A stretch of 64,000 bases of DNA from Bacillus sp. SJS. Lineage in GTDB: Bacteria; Bacillota; Bacilli; Bacillales; Bacillaceae. Shown here one piece after another: positions 32,330 to 41,896 of the stretch (its first letter is position 1; the number at the start of each line of letters is the position of its first letter). Where the stretch lies: NCBI RefSeq assembly GCF_000732485.2, contig NZ_JAQV02000016.1:62001-126000 (forward strand). The letters run 5' to 3'. The notes beneath the pieces were generated by a model. That model did not search any database and was not told the DNA's origin. It saw nothing but the letters and a program-made list of their open reading frames with translations. Both the position numbers and the translations under genes were made by a program.

Positions 32330-33546
32330 AAACATTTCCTGCAGCCTCTGCGTTCCGTTCAAAAGGATACCGGCTTTTTTATGCATCAGGATTTGCAAGC
32401 AGATTGTGGGAGTGGGCGGATTTCACCGTTTTAAATTGGGCTGTTTTGCAAATGACACATTCCCCTTTATACTTGGGTCTTGTTAACGTATGCCGGCTTA
32501 TTCCGATTTTCCTTTTTAGCCTGACCGGGGGCATTCTTGCCGACCGGTTTCCCAAAAAACGGCTGCTGCACATAAGCCAGCTGCTCATGTTCGGATCCAC
32601 TGTCTGGCTTATTTCAGAATGGGGAGGGCCAATGCCCCTCATTTTATCGATTGTATTTATCCGTTCAGCCATTCAGTCCATTGAAGCACCGATCCGAAAT
32701 GCATATGTGGCCGATTTAACTGGAAAAGACCAGCTCACGAGCGCTGTAGCCCATTACAGTTCCATGATTCACTTAGCGAGATTAATCGGACCGGCCGCTG
32801 CCGGTGTTCTGCTTGGATCCATGGCTACAGAGCCTCTGTTTACTCTCATACTTGGGCTGCTTGTCATTTCATGGATGGTCATGCTGTTTGTTCCGCCTGG
32901 GAGTGCGGTGTCTGTGAAAAAGGACAAGCCGAAGGGCTCCAGTTTGAAAGAAGCCATTACATATGTGAAAAAAGATACATGCATTCAAGGGCTGCTCCTG
33001 CTGTCGGTTATCCCGATGACCTTTGGCTTCCCGTATTCCTCTATGTTGCCGATTTTTGCAGACTCTCTGATGAATATTGGACCCGAAGGATTTGGCCTGC
33101 TTCTCTCGCTGTCATCGTTTGGTGCGATAATCGGGACGTGGATTTTAACCGCCGGCTGGATTCGTTCAGGCCACTGGACGATGATTGGGTCTTCGGTTCT
33201 GTTCGGATTATTTATCATCGGCATGATTATGGCGGCGGAAAGCACCTATCTGCTATTTGCCATTGTCTTCATGATGGGGCTTTTCGGACAAGTATACCGG
33301 ACACTGAATCGAATATCTCTGCAGCACTACGTACCATCTCATTATCGCGGGAAAATTTTAAGCATTGCGCTGATGGACAGAGGATTTATTTCGCTTGGTA
33401 CGATGATGTTTACCCTTCTTGCAGAGTGGAATGTTTATTGGAGCGGCATTCTCATGGGGTTATCATGCTGTGCCCTTACGATGGTCATCGGTGTGATTTT
33501 CAGCCGACCGCTTGAAAAGATGCATAACGAAGTTGGAGGATTATAA
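32326..33546 (+). CDS. MFS transporter, probable siderophore exporter
   Basis: A 406-residue major facilitator with about 12 membrane helices. The motif after helix 2 is GGILADRFPKKRLL (GxLaDrxGrk type). This EntS-like group exports siderophores, and its place between a synthetase and the decarboxylase supports that role. It starts with GTG overlapping the synthetase stop by 4 bp and shares one base with the ATG of the next gene. Confidence 0.88.
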   Translation: MKTFPAASAFRSKGYRLFYASGFASRLWEWADFTVLNWAVLQMTHSPLYLGLVNVCRLIPIFLFSLTGGILADRFPKKRLLHISQLLMFGSTVWLISEWGGPMPLILSIVFIRSAIQSIEAPIRNAYVADLTGKDQLTSAVAHYSSMIHLARLIGPAAAGVLLGSMATEPLFTLILGLLVISWMVMLFVPPGSAVSVKKDKPKGSSLKEAITYVKKDTCIQGLLLLSVIPMTFGFPYSSMLPIFADSLMNIGPEGFGLLLSLSSFGAIIGTWILTAGWIRSGHWTMIGSSVLFGLFIIGMIMAAESTYLLFAIVFMMGLFGQVYRTLNRISLQHYVPSHYRGKILSIALMDRGFISLGTMMFTLLAEWNVYWSGILMGLSCCALTMVIGVIFSRPLEKMHNEVGGL

Positions 33547-34730
33547 TGTCATCTGCTGAACAGATTAAAACGGAAATTTTAAAAATGAAATCAGCGCGGC
33601 ACCCTTTCTGCGCCTATATTTATGATATTAAAGGGCTTGAGGACCATGCGCTTAGTCTGGCATCATCTCTCCCTGATCAGGTCAGCCTTTACTATGCGAT
33701 GAAGGCAAATCCCGATCCGGTCCTGATACATGCGATTCAACGCCATGTAAAAGGATTTGAAGCGGCGTCACTTGGGGAGCTGGACAAGCTTACAGCATTT
33801 CCAGACCATCAAAAGGTGATAAGCGGACCGGCTAAAACGGATGAATTTCTGAAAGCTGCGATTGCCCGGGATATTCGGATGATTCACGCGGAAAGTCTTT
33901 GGGAGGTTGAACGGATTCATCTTATTGCCCAGCTGCTGGGAAAAAAAGTACGCATTGCTCTCAGAATTAATTTAGAGGCGGCAATTGGGAAAGCGCGGCT
34001 GACAATGGCTGGCAAGCCCACTCAGTTTGGAATTGACGAAACTAGACTTCCTGAGATCATGGAAATGATAAAACAGCTTCCGTTTGTTGAAATTACCGGC
34101 TTTCACTTTCATTCTGTCTCCAACAATCTGGATGCCAGCGCCCATTTGGCTTTTGTCAGTCAATGCTTGATGAAAGCCAAGGAGTGGGAGGCGCAGTATC
34201 ATTTAGATTTAAACTATGTCAATTTTGGCGGCGGAATCGGGATTCACTATGAAAAACAGGATGAGCCATTCCATTGGGCAGCGTTTTCGCAAGGCATACA
34301 TGAACTGATGACTCACGCGCCATCCAATTGGGAGCTGGTGTTTGAATTGGGCAGGTACATGGCAGCACCTTTCGGATATTATGCCGCAGAGGTGATGGAT
34401 GTTAAGGAAAATCATGGCCAAGCTTATGTAACGGTAAGAGGAGGATCCCACCATCTTCGCCTTCCGGCTGCATGGAAAATGAGCCATCCTTTTGAAGTGA
34501 TAGCGGTTGAGGAATGGGAGTATCCGCTCAGCCGTCCTGAACTTCGTGAGAAGGAAGTTTGGATTGCAGGGGAGCTCTGCACGCCGAATGATGTTTTAGT
34601 AAGGGGCGAATTCTGCACCAATATCCGGGTAGGAGACATCGTTCTTTTCCACTTTGCAGGAGCTTACGCCTGGACGATTTCCCATCACGATTTCTTAAGC
34701 CACGGGAAGCCTCAGATGATTTATATTTGA
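33546..34730 (+). CDS. PLP-dependent (type III) decarboxylase of siderophore operon
   Basis: A 394-residue fold-type III PLP enzyme related to diaminopimelate/ornithine decarboxylases and to SbnH of staphyloferrin B synthesis. The PLP Lys is in LYYAMKANPDPVLI, the His stacking on PLP in FHFHSVSNN, the Gly-rich phosphate site in NFGGGIGIHY, and the active-site Cys in AGELCTPNDVL. It probably makes the decarboxylated amine building block, or decarboxylates a citryl-amino acid intermediate. Last gene of the operon, followed by a strong terminator. Confidence 0.9.
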   Translation: MSSAEQIKTEILKMKSARHPFCAYIYDIKGLEDHALSLASSLPDQVSLYYAMKANPDPVLIHAIQRHVKGFEAASLGELDKLTAFPDHQKVISGPAKTDEFLKAAIARDIRMIHAESLWEVERIHLIAQLLGKKVRIALRINLEAAIGKARLTMAGKPTQFGIDETRLPEIMEMIKQLPFVEITGFHFHSVSNNLDASAHLAFVSQCLMKAKEWEAQYHLDLNYVNFGGGIGIHYEKQDEPFHWAAFSQGIHELMTHAPSNWELVFELGRYMAAPFGYYAAEVMDVKENHGQAYVTVRGGSHHLRLPAAWKMSHPFEVIAVEEWEYPLSRPELREKEVWIAGELCTPNDVLVRGEFCTNIRVGDIVLFHFAGAYAWTISHHDFLSHGKPQMIYI

Positions 34731-34776
34731 AAAGGGCTTCCTAAAAAGACGTGAGAGGATCATATGATTGAATTTG

Positions 34777-34820
34777 AAATCCGCGGATCGCTGTTTAAGC
34801 ATTCCGCGGATTTGTTTTTT
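34777..34820 (+). terminator. Terminator of the siderophore operon
   Basis: AAATCCGCGGA (34777-34787) pairs perfectly with TCCGCGGATTT (34803-34813), followed by a T-run. Confidence 0.9.
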
Positions 34821-34848
34821 AAATAGATATTTTGAACAATTACAGGTT

Positions 34849-34890
34849 ATCCTGCATCGAAAATCAGCCAAAACAAATCCAATTTCAATA
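34849..34890 (-). repeat. Degraded copy of the dispersed repeat
   Basis: Read on the minus strand, this block matches bases 501-541 of the first element almost base for base, including TTTTGGCTGATTT and TGCAGGAT. The GC-rich hairpin half is missing, so this is a truncated relic in opposite orientation. Confidence 0.65.
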
Positions 34891-35032
34891 AGCAAAAGGA
34901 GCTTTGAAAATCAATTAGTGGAGAGCTTCTAAGCTGCTTCAGAAGATATATTTAAATAATAAATATTTTATCTGAATATATTTTTGTAAACGTTTTAATT
35001 TGCTGCATCACACTTATTTTCGAAAAGGCTAT

Positions 35033-35059
35033 TAAACTATCAGTCATCTTCTCCGATGT
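35033..35059 (+). promoter_or_regulatory. Candidate sigma-D (motility) promoter
   Basis: TAAA (35033-35036), a 15-bp spacer and TCCGATGT (35052-35059) match the sigma-D consensus TAAA-N15-GCCGATAT with two mismatches. It is 29 bp before the ATP-grasp gene and would drive it together with the chemoreceptor. Confidence 0.65.
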
Positions 35060-35087
35060 AATAACTATCAATCTTGGAGGTGTATGA

Positions 35088-36215
35088 ATGCTCATACTAG
35101 AAAATAGTATAGTGTCCCCGCTATTAATCGAAACCGCATTGCGCCTGGAAATTCCAATCTATTACAGTGCCGATCAGCGTGAATTTTATTTGGAAAATCA
35201 TTCAAAGCTATTAACCAATTCAGAAAGCTGTTTGCCGGTTCTGGAAAAGTACAATCCAAAACATCCCCACACTGTCTCTTCAAAGCTTGTAAAAAATAAA
35301 GCGAAATTCAGAGAACTTCTATCTTCAGTAAATGAAAATTATTATTTCCATTTAGTTACATTGAAGGAATTAACACACGTAGATGTGAAAACCATACCGT
35401 TCCCGGTCGTGATTAAGCCTAACAAGGGCTATGGAAGCATAGGGGTTTATTTTGTCAAGGAAGAAAAGGATTGGGATACAGCGGTAAACAGCCTTTATGC
35501 TGATATGCTGTTATCGAAAAATACATATTCCGATACGGTCATCGATGGAGAAGAAATTCTTATTGAAGAGTGGATTGATGGGGAAGAGTATGCAATCGAT
35601 TGTTATTTTGATGAGGAAGGAAACCCGATTATCCTTAATATCCTTCAGCGGATTTTTGCCAATGAAAAAGATACATCCGATCGTATTTACTTCACATCAG
35701 CAAACGTCATTCAGGAAGTAAAAGATGAACTATCATCATACCTGAAGAATTTAAATAAACATTTGAACCTTTTAAACTATCCTTTTCATCTGGAAGTACG
35801 GCGCAGTTCAAAAGGGATCCTGCCCATTGAACTGAATCCTTTGCGGTTTGCAGGTGCGGGAACCACAGATATAAGCACCCACGCGTTTGGAATTAATGGT
35901 GCGGAATGCTATTTTCTTAATCAGGAACCTCAATGGAACGAGATTTTGAGAAGAGATGATCAAAATATATATGGATTCTTTTGCGCGGAAATCCCGAATG
36001 ATATAAGCAAACCACTAATTCAAACCATACGACATGAAAAGCTTAAAGAAGAATTCAGTGAAATTTTGGAATACAGAGAACTCCATGCAGACGGAGATCG
36101 TACTTTCGCTGTCATCTTCTTTAAATCCAAATCTATGAACGAGCTTGAATACCTGCTGAACCTGGATTTATCTGCATACATCGAAATGAAACAAGTTGAG
36201 GAGAACGTCATATGA
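35088..36215 (+). CDS. ATP-grasp domain protein coupled to a chemoreceptor
   Basis: A 375-residue protein with an ATP-grasp fold: an N-terminal segment (1-110), then the ATP-binding lysine strand [19 protein letters not shown], the motif [20 protein letters not shown], and the metal-binding [20 protein letters not shown] (Glu and Asn). Such enzymes ligate a carboxylate to an amine through an acyl-phosphate. It resembles the carbamoyl-phosphate-synthase/BL00235-like group, but the substrate is unknown. Its stop overlaps the start of a methyl-accepting chemotaxis protein by 4 bp, and a sigma-D-like promoter lies upstream. Why a ligase should be tied to a chemoreceptor is not evident. Confidence 0.85.
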   Translation: MLILENSIVSPLLIETALRLEIPIYYSADQREFYLENHSKLLTNSESCLPVLEKYNPKHPHTVSSKLVKNKAKFRELLSSVNENYYFHLVTLKELTHVDVKTIPFPVVIKPNKGYGSIGVYFVKEEKDWDTAVNSLYADMLLSKNTYSDTVIDGEEILIEEWIDGEEYAIDCYFDEEGNPIILNILQRIFANEKDTSDRIYFTSANVIQEVKDELSSYLKNLNKHLNLLNYPFHLEVRRSSKGILPIELNPLRFAGAGTTDISTHAFGINGAECYFLNQEPQWNEILRRDDQNIYGFFCAEIPNDISKPLIQTIRHEKLKEEFSEILEYRELHADGDRTFAVIFFKSKSMNELEYLLNLDLSAYIEMKQVEENVI

Positions 36216-37912
36216 AGCGGGTAAACTTGAATCCTAAAAAATCCTTGCAAGTGCAATTATTTTTAAACTTTATTATTCCGTTTATCATCATGGGAGTGCT
36301 TGTGTTCGGATTTGTGAAATATTTAACAGATTATATTATTAATGAACACGTTCTTCCTCAGTTTGACCAAATATTAGAGATCAACGGTGAAAGCCTCGCT
36401 GGCTCCATTAATGAGACGGCTGTCAATAAAGCGATTGAAAATCCGGCGCAAAACGGGGAATTAGTGAGATTTCTTGACACCTTTATTGAAGGTAAAGAAG
36501 GAATTGAATATGTATACGTGCTGACGAAGCAAAATAATAAAGATTACATCGTCGGCTTAAACGGCAGCGGCGACGCAATGGTTGAATCGCCATTTACACC
36601 TTCACAAGAAGAAGCATTTACATCAGGAAAAACCGTCCTTACTGATATTTACGAGGATAAATGGGGGAGCCATAAATCATATTTCATTCCTCTTGAAAAC
36701 TCCAACGCCATTATCGGGGTGGACATGAGTACAAATTTTATTGAAAAACTGCAAACAGCCATCAACTTTTTTCAACTTATCTTCTTAGCTGCATCAATCA
36801 CTTTAGGGGGAATTTTGGCGTTCTTCTTTGGACGCCGATTGATTAAGCCGATTCAGCTCCTGCTCGCTTCAATGAACAAAATCAGCAACGGAGACCTGAC
36901 TGAGAGTATATCGGTGAAAAGACAGGATGAGATCGGCAGGCTCGCTCAAAACTTTGAAGAGATGAGAAAAAGCCTGGTAACCATAATCAGGAGTGTAAAG
37001 ACGAACTCCAGCCAAATAAATGAAAACAGTCTGGAATTGGTTCAGTCTTTTGATGAGCTTGTGGATGCTGCATTTCAAATAGCGGCCGGAACCGGTGAAG
37101 AAGCAAAAGCTGCAGAGGTACAGGCGCTGCACATCGAGAAAATATCGCAAGGCATCTCGCTGATGTCAGATAAAATTCAGTCCGTGAGTAACGAAACGAA
37201 TGCGATTGGCCATTTTACAAAGCATACAGGTGAAATTGCGGAGAAGGGATCTTCACAAATAGCAGATATCGCTAAACAAATAAACCGTATTCAGGAAAAT
37301 AGCGACATAAGCCAGGAGAGACTTGGGCTATTAAAGGAAAAAGTCTATCAAATCAACCAGGATATTAAATTAATCAAAGATGTCGCAGATCAAACCAATC
37401 TGCTTTCGTTGAACGCATCCATTGAAGCGGCGAGGGCAGGGGATGCCGGAAAAGGATTCTCGGTAGTGGCTCACGAAGTTCAAAAGCTTGCAGGACAAAC
37501 AGAAGGCACGGTTAAAACCATTGATTCAATTCTGAGAGAAATCACAGACCATTGTATTCAAATGGTCACATCCAATAATGAGGACAATCAGGAAATTCAA
37601 AAAGGTGTTCAGCTGATCACGGTCAGCGGGGAGCTCTTCGGTCAGATATTCGAAGCTGTAAACACCTTGACGAACCAGGTAGATTCCATGGTAGAGAGTG
37701 TGGATGATATCACTAAAGCCTCCACTGAATCATCCCAATCTGTCCATGAAATAGCAGCAATCTCTGAAGAAAGAGTTGCAACGATCGAAGAAATCTCTGC
37801 CTCCTCTCACCAACAGAGCACGACAGTCGGTCAGTTAAAAGAGAAAAACCGTGAATTGCAGGAAATGGCCCACTCACTAAGTGAATTAGTGGAAAAGTTT
37901 ACTGTCCAATAG
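36212..37912 (+). CDS. Methyl-accepting chemotaxis protein with extracellular Cache-like sensor
   Basis: A 566-residue transmembrane chemoreceptor. First membrane helix at about 15-38, extracellular sensor about 39-175 with the single-Cache-like pattern [20 protein letters not shown], second helix at 188-210 ([20 protein letters not shown]), HAMP domain ([20 protein letters not shown]), and a long signalling coiled coil with the conserved tip [20 protein letters not shown]. There is no C-terminal CheR pentapeptide. It overlaps the ATP-grasp gene by 4 bp and so is translationally coupled. Confidence 0.95.
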   Translation: MKRVNLNPKKSLQVQLFLNFIIPFIIMGVLVFGFVKYLTDYIINEHVLPQFDQILEINGESLAGSINETAVNKAIENPAQNGELVRFLDTFIEGKEGIEYVYVLTKQNNKDYIVGLNGSGDAMVESPFTPSQEEAFTSGKTVLTDIYEDKWGSHKSYFIPLENSNAIIGVDMSTNFIEKLQTAINFFQLIFLAASITLGGILAFFFGRRLIKPIQLLLASMNKISNGDLTESISVKRQDEIGRLAQNFEEMRKSLVTIIRSVKTNSSQINENSLELVQSFDELVDAAFQIAAGTGEEAKAAEVQALHIEKISQGISLMSDKIQSVSNETNAIGHFTKHTGEIAEKGSSQIADIAKQINRIQENSDISQERLGLLKEKVYQINQDIKLIKDVADQTNLLSLNASIEAARAGDAGKGFSVVAHEVQKLAGQTEGTVKTIDSILREITDHCIQMVTSNNEDNQEIQKGVQLITVSGELFGQIFEAVNTLTNQVDSMVESVDDITKASTESSQSVHEIAAISEERVATIEEISASSHQQSTTVGQLKEKNRELQEMAHSLSELVEKFTVQ

Positions 37913-37959
37913 TGAATAGACAAGGATCTGTCCGTTTTCAAAGATGCGCCCTCTGTTTA

Positions 37960-38110
37960 AACTGTAGCCAGGATTTCGTTAATGGATGCTCAAGGTTCAG
38001 CATGTCGGGCGTTGACGGCTCCTCCAGGGTCTCACTGTTCCGCTGCTCTTAGCAGGAGCGCGCACTTTCGCTCCAATCGGCCTAATCCTGATTGTTCAAA
38101 GTATCTATAT
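37960..38110. repeat. GC-rich intergenic block, probable dispersed repeat
   Basis: Non-coding, with segments such as GGGCGTTGACGGCTCCTCCA, GTTCCGCTGCTCTTAGCAGG and GCGCGCACTTTCGCTCCAAT. I recall similar blocks scattered between genes in other Bacillaceae, but this window has only one copy, so the call rests on memory and composition. It is unrelated to the element at 500-590. Confidence 0.45.
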
Positions 38111-38119
38111 AGTACAGCG

Positions 38120-38150
38120 CCCGGAATGCTTTCACAGCATCCGGGTGTTT
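38120..38150 (+). terminator. Hairpin between chemoreceptor and MocR genes
   Basis: CCCGGAATGCT (38120-38130) pairs with AGCATCCGGG (38136-38145) with one bulge, followed by TGTTTCAATTTT. It ends transcription from the left and possibly the right. Confidence 0.6.
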
Positions 38151-38198
38151 CAATTTTAATCATTCAAACAAAATGATGGAAGCCCTTCCTCTCACCCT

Positions 38199-39560
38199 CT
38201 AAAACCAAGCGTCTTTCAATAACCCGATTCCCTTTATGATTTCCTCTTCTGTCACACCGCCAAATCCAATAAAAAGGAGCGGTTTTTCCGGGATAGCTTT
38301 TACAAAATAGATGGAGGCCGGATACACTTTTATCCCTTTTTGCAGGGCCTTTTTGATTAGCTCCTCCTCACTCATTACGGTGTCTATTTCAATTAGAATA
38401 TGCATTCCAGATTTCTCGCCGATGATTCGGATCCGGTTTTGAAAGACCGTCTTCATTTGCTCCAGCAGCAGTTTGTGTTTTTTACGATAATGGGTTCTCA
38501 TTCGATTTAAGTGCTGCTCCCAAAAGCCGCGGGCCATGAAAAGGGAAAGTGCATGCTGATGCGTTCGGGACACGGTTTGTTTAAATTTCAAAAGCTTGGG
38601 CCGGGCGGAATGCATTAGTTTTTCCGGTAAAATCATATAACTGATTCTGAGTGAGGGCATGAACGATTTAGAAAAGGTTCCAAAGTAAAGAACATCATCG
38701 TTTTGGCTTAGACTTTGCAGGGACGGAATCGGACGTCCTTCATAACGGAATTCCCCATCATAATCATCTTCTATGATCCACCGGTTATTCTCCTCTGCCG
38801 CCCATTCCAGCAGCTCCAGACGCCTTTTAACAGGCATAACTGTTCCATATGGGAATTGGTGGGAGGGTGTGACGTATACAACTGAAGCATGTGAAGATTT
38901 TAGCCTTTCGATATCTATTCCTGATTCATCCAGCGGAATGGGCTCCACGCTGTAATCTTTCAATGAATCCCTTGTCCGATGATAGCCGGGATCTTCAATG
39001 GCGAAGAACTCAGCTCCCAATATTCCGGCAGCCTTTTCCAATAAAATTTGGGTTCCCGCACCGATGATCACCTGGTTCAAATGACAGCGGACCCCTCTGG
39101 CCCTTTTTAGGTAAGCGGCGATTTCCTCCCTCAGTTCTTTCTCACCAAAAGGATGGCCTGTATGGAAAAGTTCATCTTTATAAAGAGCCTCTATCGAACA
39201 CTTTTTCCAGGGCGCGTAAGGGAATTTAAAAGTGTCAATGGTTTGGCTAAAGTCGATTAGGTCTTGGTTTTCCGTTTCTTCTAAACCAACTTTACAAGGG
39301 AGTGGAGTTTCTGAAAGCATGTCTTCAAATCGAAGGACGTACCATCCTCTTCGCGGTCTTGCTTCAATATATCCTTCTGCTTCAAGCTGGCCGTAAGCCG
39401 CTTCTACCGTGTTTACACTTATATTCATCTGAACGGAAAGCTTCCTCTTCGATGGGAGCTTCTTTTCAGCAGGAAGACTGCCGTCTGTAATTTTCTGTTT
39501 TATTTGTTCGTAAAGCTGGACAAAGAGGGGAATCCCTTTCTTGAAAAAAATTGTTTCCAT
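38199..39560 (-). CDS. MocR/PdxR family regulator (GntR HTH plus aminotransferase domain)
   Basis: A 453-residue chimeric regulator. Residues 1-75 form a GntR winged helix (LFVQLYEQIKQKITDGSLPA, then VNTVEAAYGQLEAEGYIEAR); the remainder is a fold-type I PLP domain with IEDPGYHRTRDSL, EDDYDGEFRYEGRPIPSLQS and the PLP lysine in YFGTFSKSFMPSLR. Such proteins sense PLP or PLP-amino acid adducts and activate a divergent gene. The start at 39560 follows AGGAGG. The divergently transcribed acetyltransferase 100 bp away is the obvious target. Confidence 0.92.
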   Translation of the reverse strand: METIFFKKGIPLFVQLYEQIKQKITDGSLPAEKKLPSKRKLSVQMNISVNTVEAAYGQLEAEGYIEARPRRGWYVLRFEDMLSETPLPCKVGLEETENQDLIDFSQTIDTFKFPYAPWKKCSIEALYKDELFHTGHPFGEKELREEIAAYLKRARGVRCHLNQVIIGAGTQILLEKAAGILGAEFFAIEDPGYHRTRDSLKDYSVEPIPLDESGIDIERLKSSHASVVYVTPSHQFPYGTVMPVKRRLELLEWAAEENNRWIIEDDYDGEFRYEGRPIPSLQSLSQNDDVLYFGTFSKSFMPSLRISYMILPEKLMHSARPKLLKFKQTVSRTHQHALSLFMARGFWEQHLNRMRTHYRKKHKLLLEQMKTVFQNRIRIIGEKSGMHILIEIDTVMSEEELIKKALQKGIKVYPASIYFVKAIPEKPLLFIGFGGVTEEEIIKGIGLLKDAWF

Positions 39561-39572
39561 TTTAGCCTCCTG

Positions 39573-39621
39573 AACTGGCACCTTGAAAAAATATAAAACT
39601 GGCTCTCCGCACCATGCCAGT
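39573..39621. promoter_or_regulatory. Candidate MocR operator in divergent region
   Basis: AACTGGC occurs at 39573-39579 and 39597-39603 (24 bp apart, same orientation) and its inverted form GCCAGT at 39616-39621. Direct repeats with an inverted half site are common for MocR regulators. The cluster lies between the regulator and the divergent acetyltransferase gene. Confidence 0.55.
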
Positions 39622-39660
39622 AATTTGTTATTTTTATCCTAACACAAGGAGGAATGACAA

Positions 39661-40092
39661 ATGGAAAAAATTATAGAACTAGTTGGTGAGAAGGACTGGA
39701 AGAAAGGATTTCCGGTGATTTCGCAGCTAAGACCGAACTTGACTGAAGGTGATTTCCTTGAGCTTGCGGCGCTTGCAGCTGAGCAGGAAAACTACCGGAT
39801 TAAAGTACTCTTTAAGGATAGTCAGCCTATTGCCTATATTGGATATCAGCCAATGATCACCCTGTATTACGGGAGGTTTATCTGGGTTTCTGATCTTGTA
39901 ACGGATGAAGCCCACCGCTCTCTGGGATATGGCGAAAAACTGCTTTGCCATGTGGAAGAGGAAGCGCAAAAAGGTGGATATGACGGAATAGCCCTTTCTT
40001 CCGCACTTCATAGAAAAGGGGCTCATCGCTTTTATGAGGAGAAAATGGGTTTTGATAAAGCAAGCTACAGCTTTAAGAAGGTTTTCAAATAA
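39661..40092 (+). CDS. GNAT family N-acetyltransferase
   Basis: A 143-residue acetyltransferase with the acetyl-CoA motif VSDLVTDEAHRSLGYGEKLL and closing block AHRFYEEKMGFDKASYSFKK. The ATG follows AAGGAGG by 5-6 nt. It is divergent from the MocR regulator and is its probable target. MocR-associated targets often modify amines or amino acids; the substrate here is unknown. Confidence 0.9.
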   Translation: MEKIIELVGEKDWKKGFPVISQLRPNLTEGDFLELAALAAEQENYRIKVLFKDSQPIAYIGYQPMITLYYGRFIWVSDLVTDEAHRSLGYGEKLLCHVEEEAQKGGYDGIALSSALHRKGAHRFYEEKMGFDKASYSFKKVFK

Positions 40093-40247
40093 CTTTTTCC
40101 TTCGCTTGTCTATTTTCCTAGAAACAAAGGCCCCTTTTTAAAAGAAAATGGAGCGCTAAAAATAGTGGGAATTCGCTGTGTTTCTATTGTTTTCTGCATG
40201 TTCTCTCAAGTGGGACAAACGGAGGTACATCGAAAAATGTAAAAATT

Positions 40248-40276
40248 TTGACTGAAATTAGGCAATCTGATATATT
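40248..40276 (+). promoter_or_regulatory. Sigma-A promoter of a small gene
   Basis: TTGACT (40248-40253), exactly 17 bp, then TATATT (40271-40276). It precedes the 35-residue gene at 40324. Confidence 0.75.
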
Positions 40277-40323
40277 TACTAAATATTCTGATAAATTTAT
40301 GATGTGTAAAAGGAGGCGAGACA

Positions 40324-40431
40324 ATGGGAAAGGGAAGAATTAGAGTGGAGGAGCGTATCAAAGTTGAGACTAATGAAGAAATGTATAAAGCCACCCTCGT
40401 TGACCAGAATAGCTCAAAGGAAAAGAAATAA
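40324..40431 (+). CDS. Small charged protein of 35 residues
   Basis: Reads MGKGRIRVEERIKVETNEEM, then YKATLVDQNSSKEKK. It has a near-consensus promoter, an AAGGAGG ribosome site 8 nt upstream and a terminator 70 bp downstream, so it is very likely a real gene. Highly charged, no membrane segment. No family recognised. Confidence 0.7.
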   Translation: MGKGRIRVEERIKVETNEEMYKATLVDQNSSKEKK

Positions 40432-40500
40432 TCCCAATTCCATGAATCAAAGCCGAACTGCCTTTTCACAAAACTTTACTTAGAATCCCGTTCATGCTTT

Positions 40501-40532
40501 AAGCTGCCAGCCCCGAATCTGGCAGCTTTTTT
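40501..40532 (+). terminator. Intrinsic terminator
   Basis: AAGCTGCCAG (40501-40510) pairs with CTGGCAGCTT (40519-40528), followed by T. It lies about 70 bp after the 35-residue gene. The following 200 bp hold no gene and presumably the promoter of the channel gene. Confidence 0.85.
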
Positions 40533-40731
40533 CATTCTTCGGGAGATCTTTTTACAGGTGCAACCAGTTCTTGGCCCGTGCCTCAAAGCCTTGGAATGGA
40601 AAACCCCCCCTTATTGCCGTTTAACATTTTTTCATAAAGGTATATAAATGAAAAAGGGGACATTATTCCCGTTTTTGGAACGAATATATAGTATAATTCT
40701 TTTTTAATCAATCTAAAGGAGAGAAAAAGCA

Positions 40732-41823
40732 GTGCTGTTATCTTGGTTTACATACGAAAATTTGACGAAGCTTGGAATTAGTTTAGGCATCCTTGTTTTG
40801 TTTTTAGTTCTTAGAAAGCTTTTTACGAAATATATCTTTCATCTGATTATGAGAATAAGCAGGAGAACACCAACCGAATTTTTTACACATGTTCTGCTAT
40901 CGTTTGAAAAGCCATTTAGATGGCTGTTTGTGTCCGTCGGTATTTACTTGGCTATTATCTACTCGCCATTTTTTAATGACAGCATGCAAATTGTTCATGA
41001 GGTTTACCGATCTGCCATTGTCATCGTTCTTGCATGGGGACTGTACAATTTGACTGGTTCATCTTCCTTGTTTTTCAATAAAGTAAATTCAAGGTTTGAT
41101 CTTGGTATTGATGATATTTTAGTGCCGTTCCTCTCTAAGCTATTGCGTTTCGTCATTGTAGCATTGAGCTTTAGCATTGTGGCTCAGGAATTTGATTACG
41201 ATGTGAATGGTTTCGTTGCAGGTCTCGGTCTCGGCGGTCTTGCCTTTGCGCTTGCGGCCAAAGATACAATCGGCAATTTCCTTGGAGGAATCGTGATCAT
41301 TACGGAAAAGCCCTTTACAATCGGGGACTGGATAAAAGCTCCGAGTGTGGAAGGTGTCGTAGAAGACATCACCTTCCGCAGCACGAAAATCAGGACATTC
41401 CCGCAGGCGCTTGTAACTGTGCCCAATTCCACTTTGGCGAATGAACCAATTACAAACTGGACCAAAATGGGGAAAAGACAAATCAACTTTAAAGTAGGGG
41501 TTACCTATCATACGAACCAAAAGCAAATGAGCTTAAGTGTAAAAAGAATCGATCACATGCTTCAGGAACATGACGGAATCGATGATGAGTCCATCCAAGT
41601 CAGCTTTGACAGCTTCAGTGCAAGCAGCCTGGACATTTTGATAAACTGCTTTACAAAAACAACCCAATATGGAGAGCACTTGAAAATAAAGCAGGACATT
41701 AACTTGAGAATTATGAGTATATTGGAAGAAGAAGGCGTGCGTTTTGCTTTTCCAAGCCAGACGATTTATGTTGAGCAAGCCGGGAACGGGGAAGAGCAAA
41801 CGAAGGAAAAGCAATACTCATAA
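40732..41823 (+). CDS. Small-conductance mechanosensitive channel (MscS family)
   Basis: A 363-residue channel that releases solutes upon hypo-osmotic shock. Several N-terminal helices are followed by the pore helix GFVAGLGLGGLAFALAAKDT, the Gly/Ala-rich TM3 of MscS, and the beta domain with GDWIKAPSVEGVVEDITFRS and VTVPNSTLANEPITNW. It begins with GTG after AAAGGAGA. It corresponds in type and neighbour to B. subtilis YhdY, which is also followed by the sirtuin gene srtN. Confidence 0.93.
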   Translation: MLLSWFTYENLTKLGISLGILVLFLVLRKLFTKYIFHLIMRISRRTPTEFFTHVLLSFEKPFRWLFVSVGIYLAIIYSPFFNDSMQIVHEVYRSAIVIVLAWGLYNLTGSSSLFFNKVNSRFDLGIDDILVPFLSKLLRFVIVALSFSIVAQEFDYDVNGFVAGLGLGGLAFALAAKDTIGNFLGGIVIITEKPFTIGDWIKAPSVEGVVEDITFRSTKIRTFPQALVTVPNSTLANEPITNWTKMGKRQINFKVGVTYHTNQKQMSLSVKRIDHMLQEHDGIDDESIQVSFDSFSASSLDILINCFTKTTQYGEHLKIKQDINLRIMSILEEEGVRFAFPSQTIYVEQAGNGEEQTKEKQYS

Positions 41824-41896
41824 TCCCGGAGGAATTCTCATTTACGTTAGTAACTCAGTTTAGGAAATGACACAGTATAAGAGGCAGGTTTTCATT

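Noticed and set aside
37982-38176. 64-codon plus-strand frame after the chemoreceptor
   Set aside because: It runs across a GC-rich intergenic element and a hairpin, with no ribosome site.
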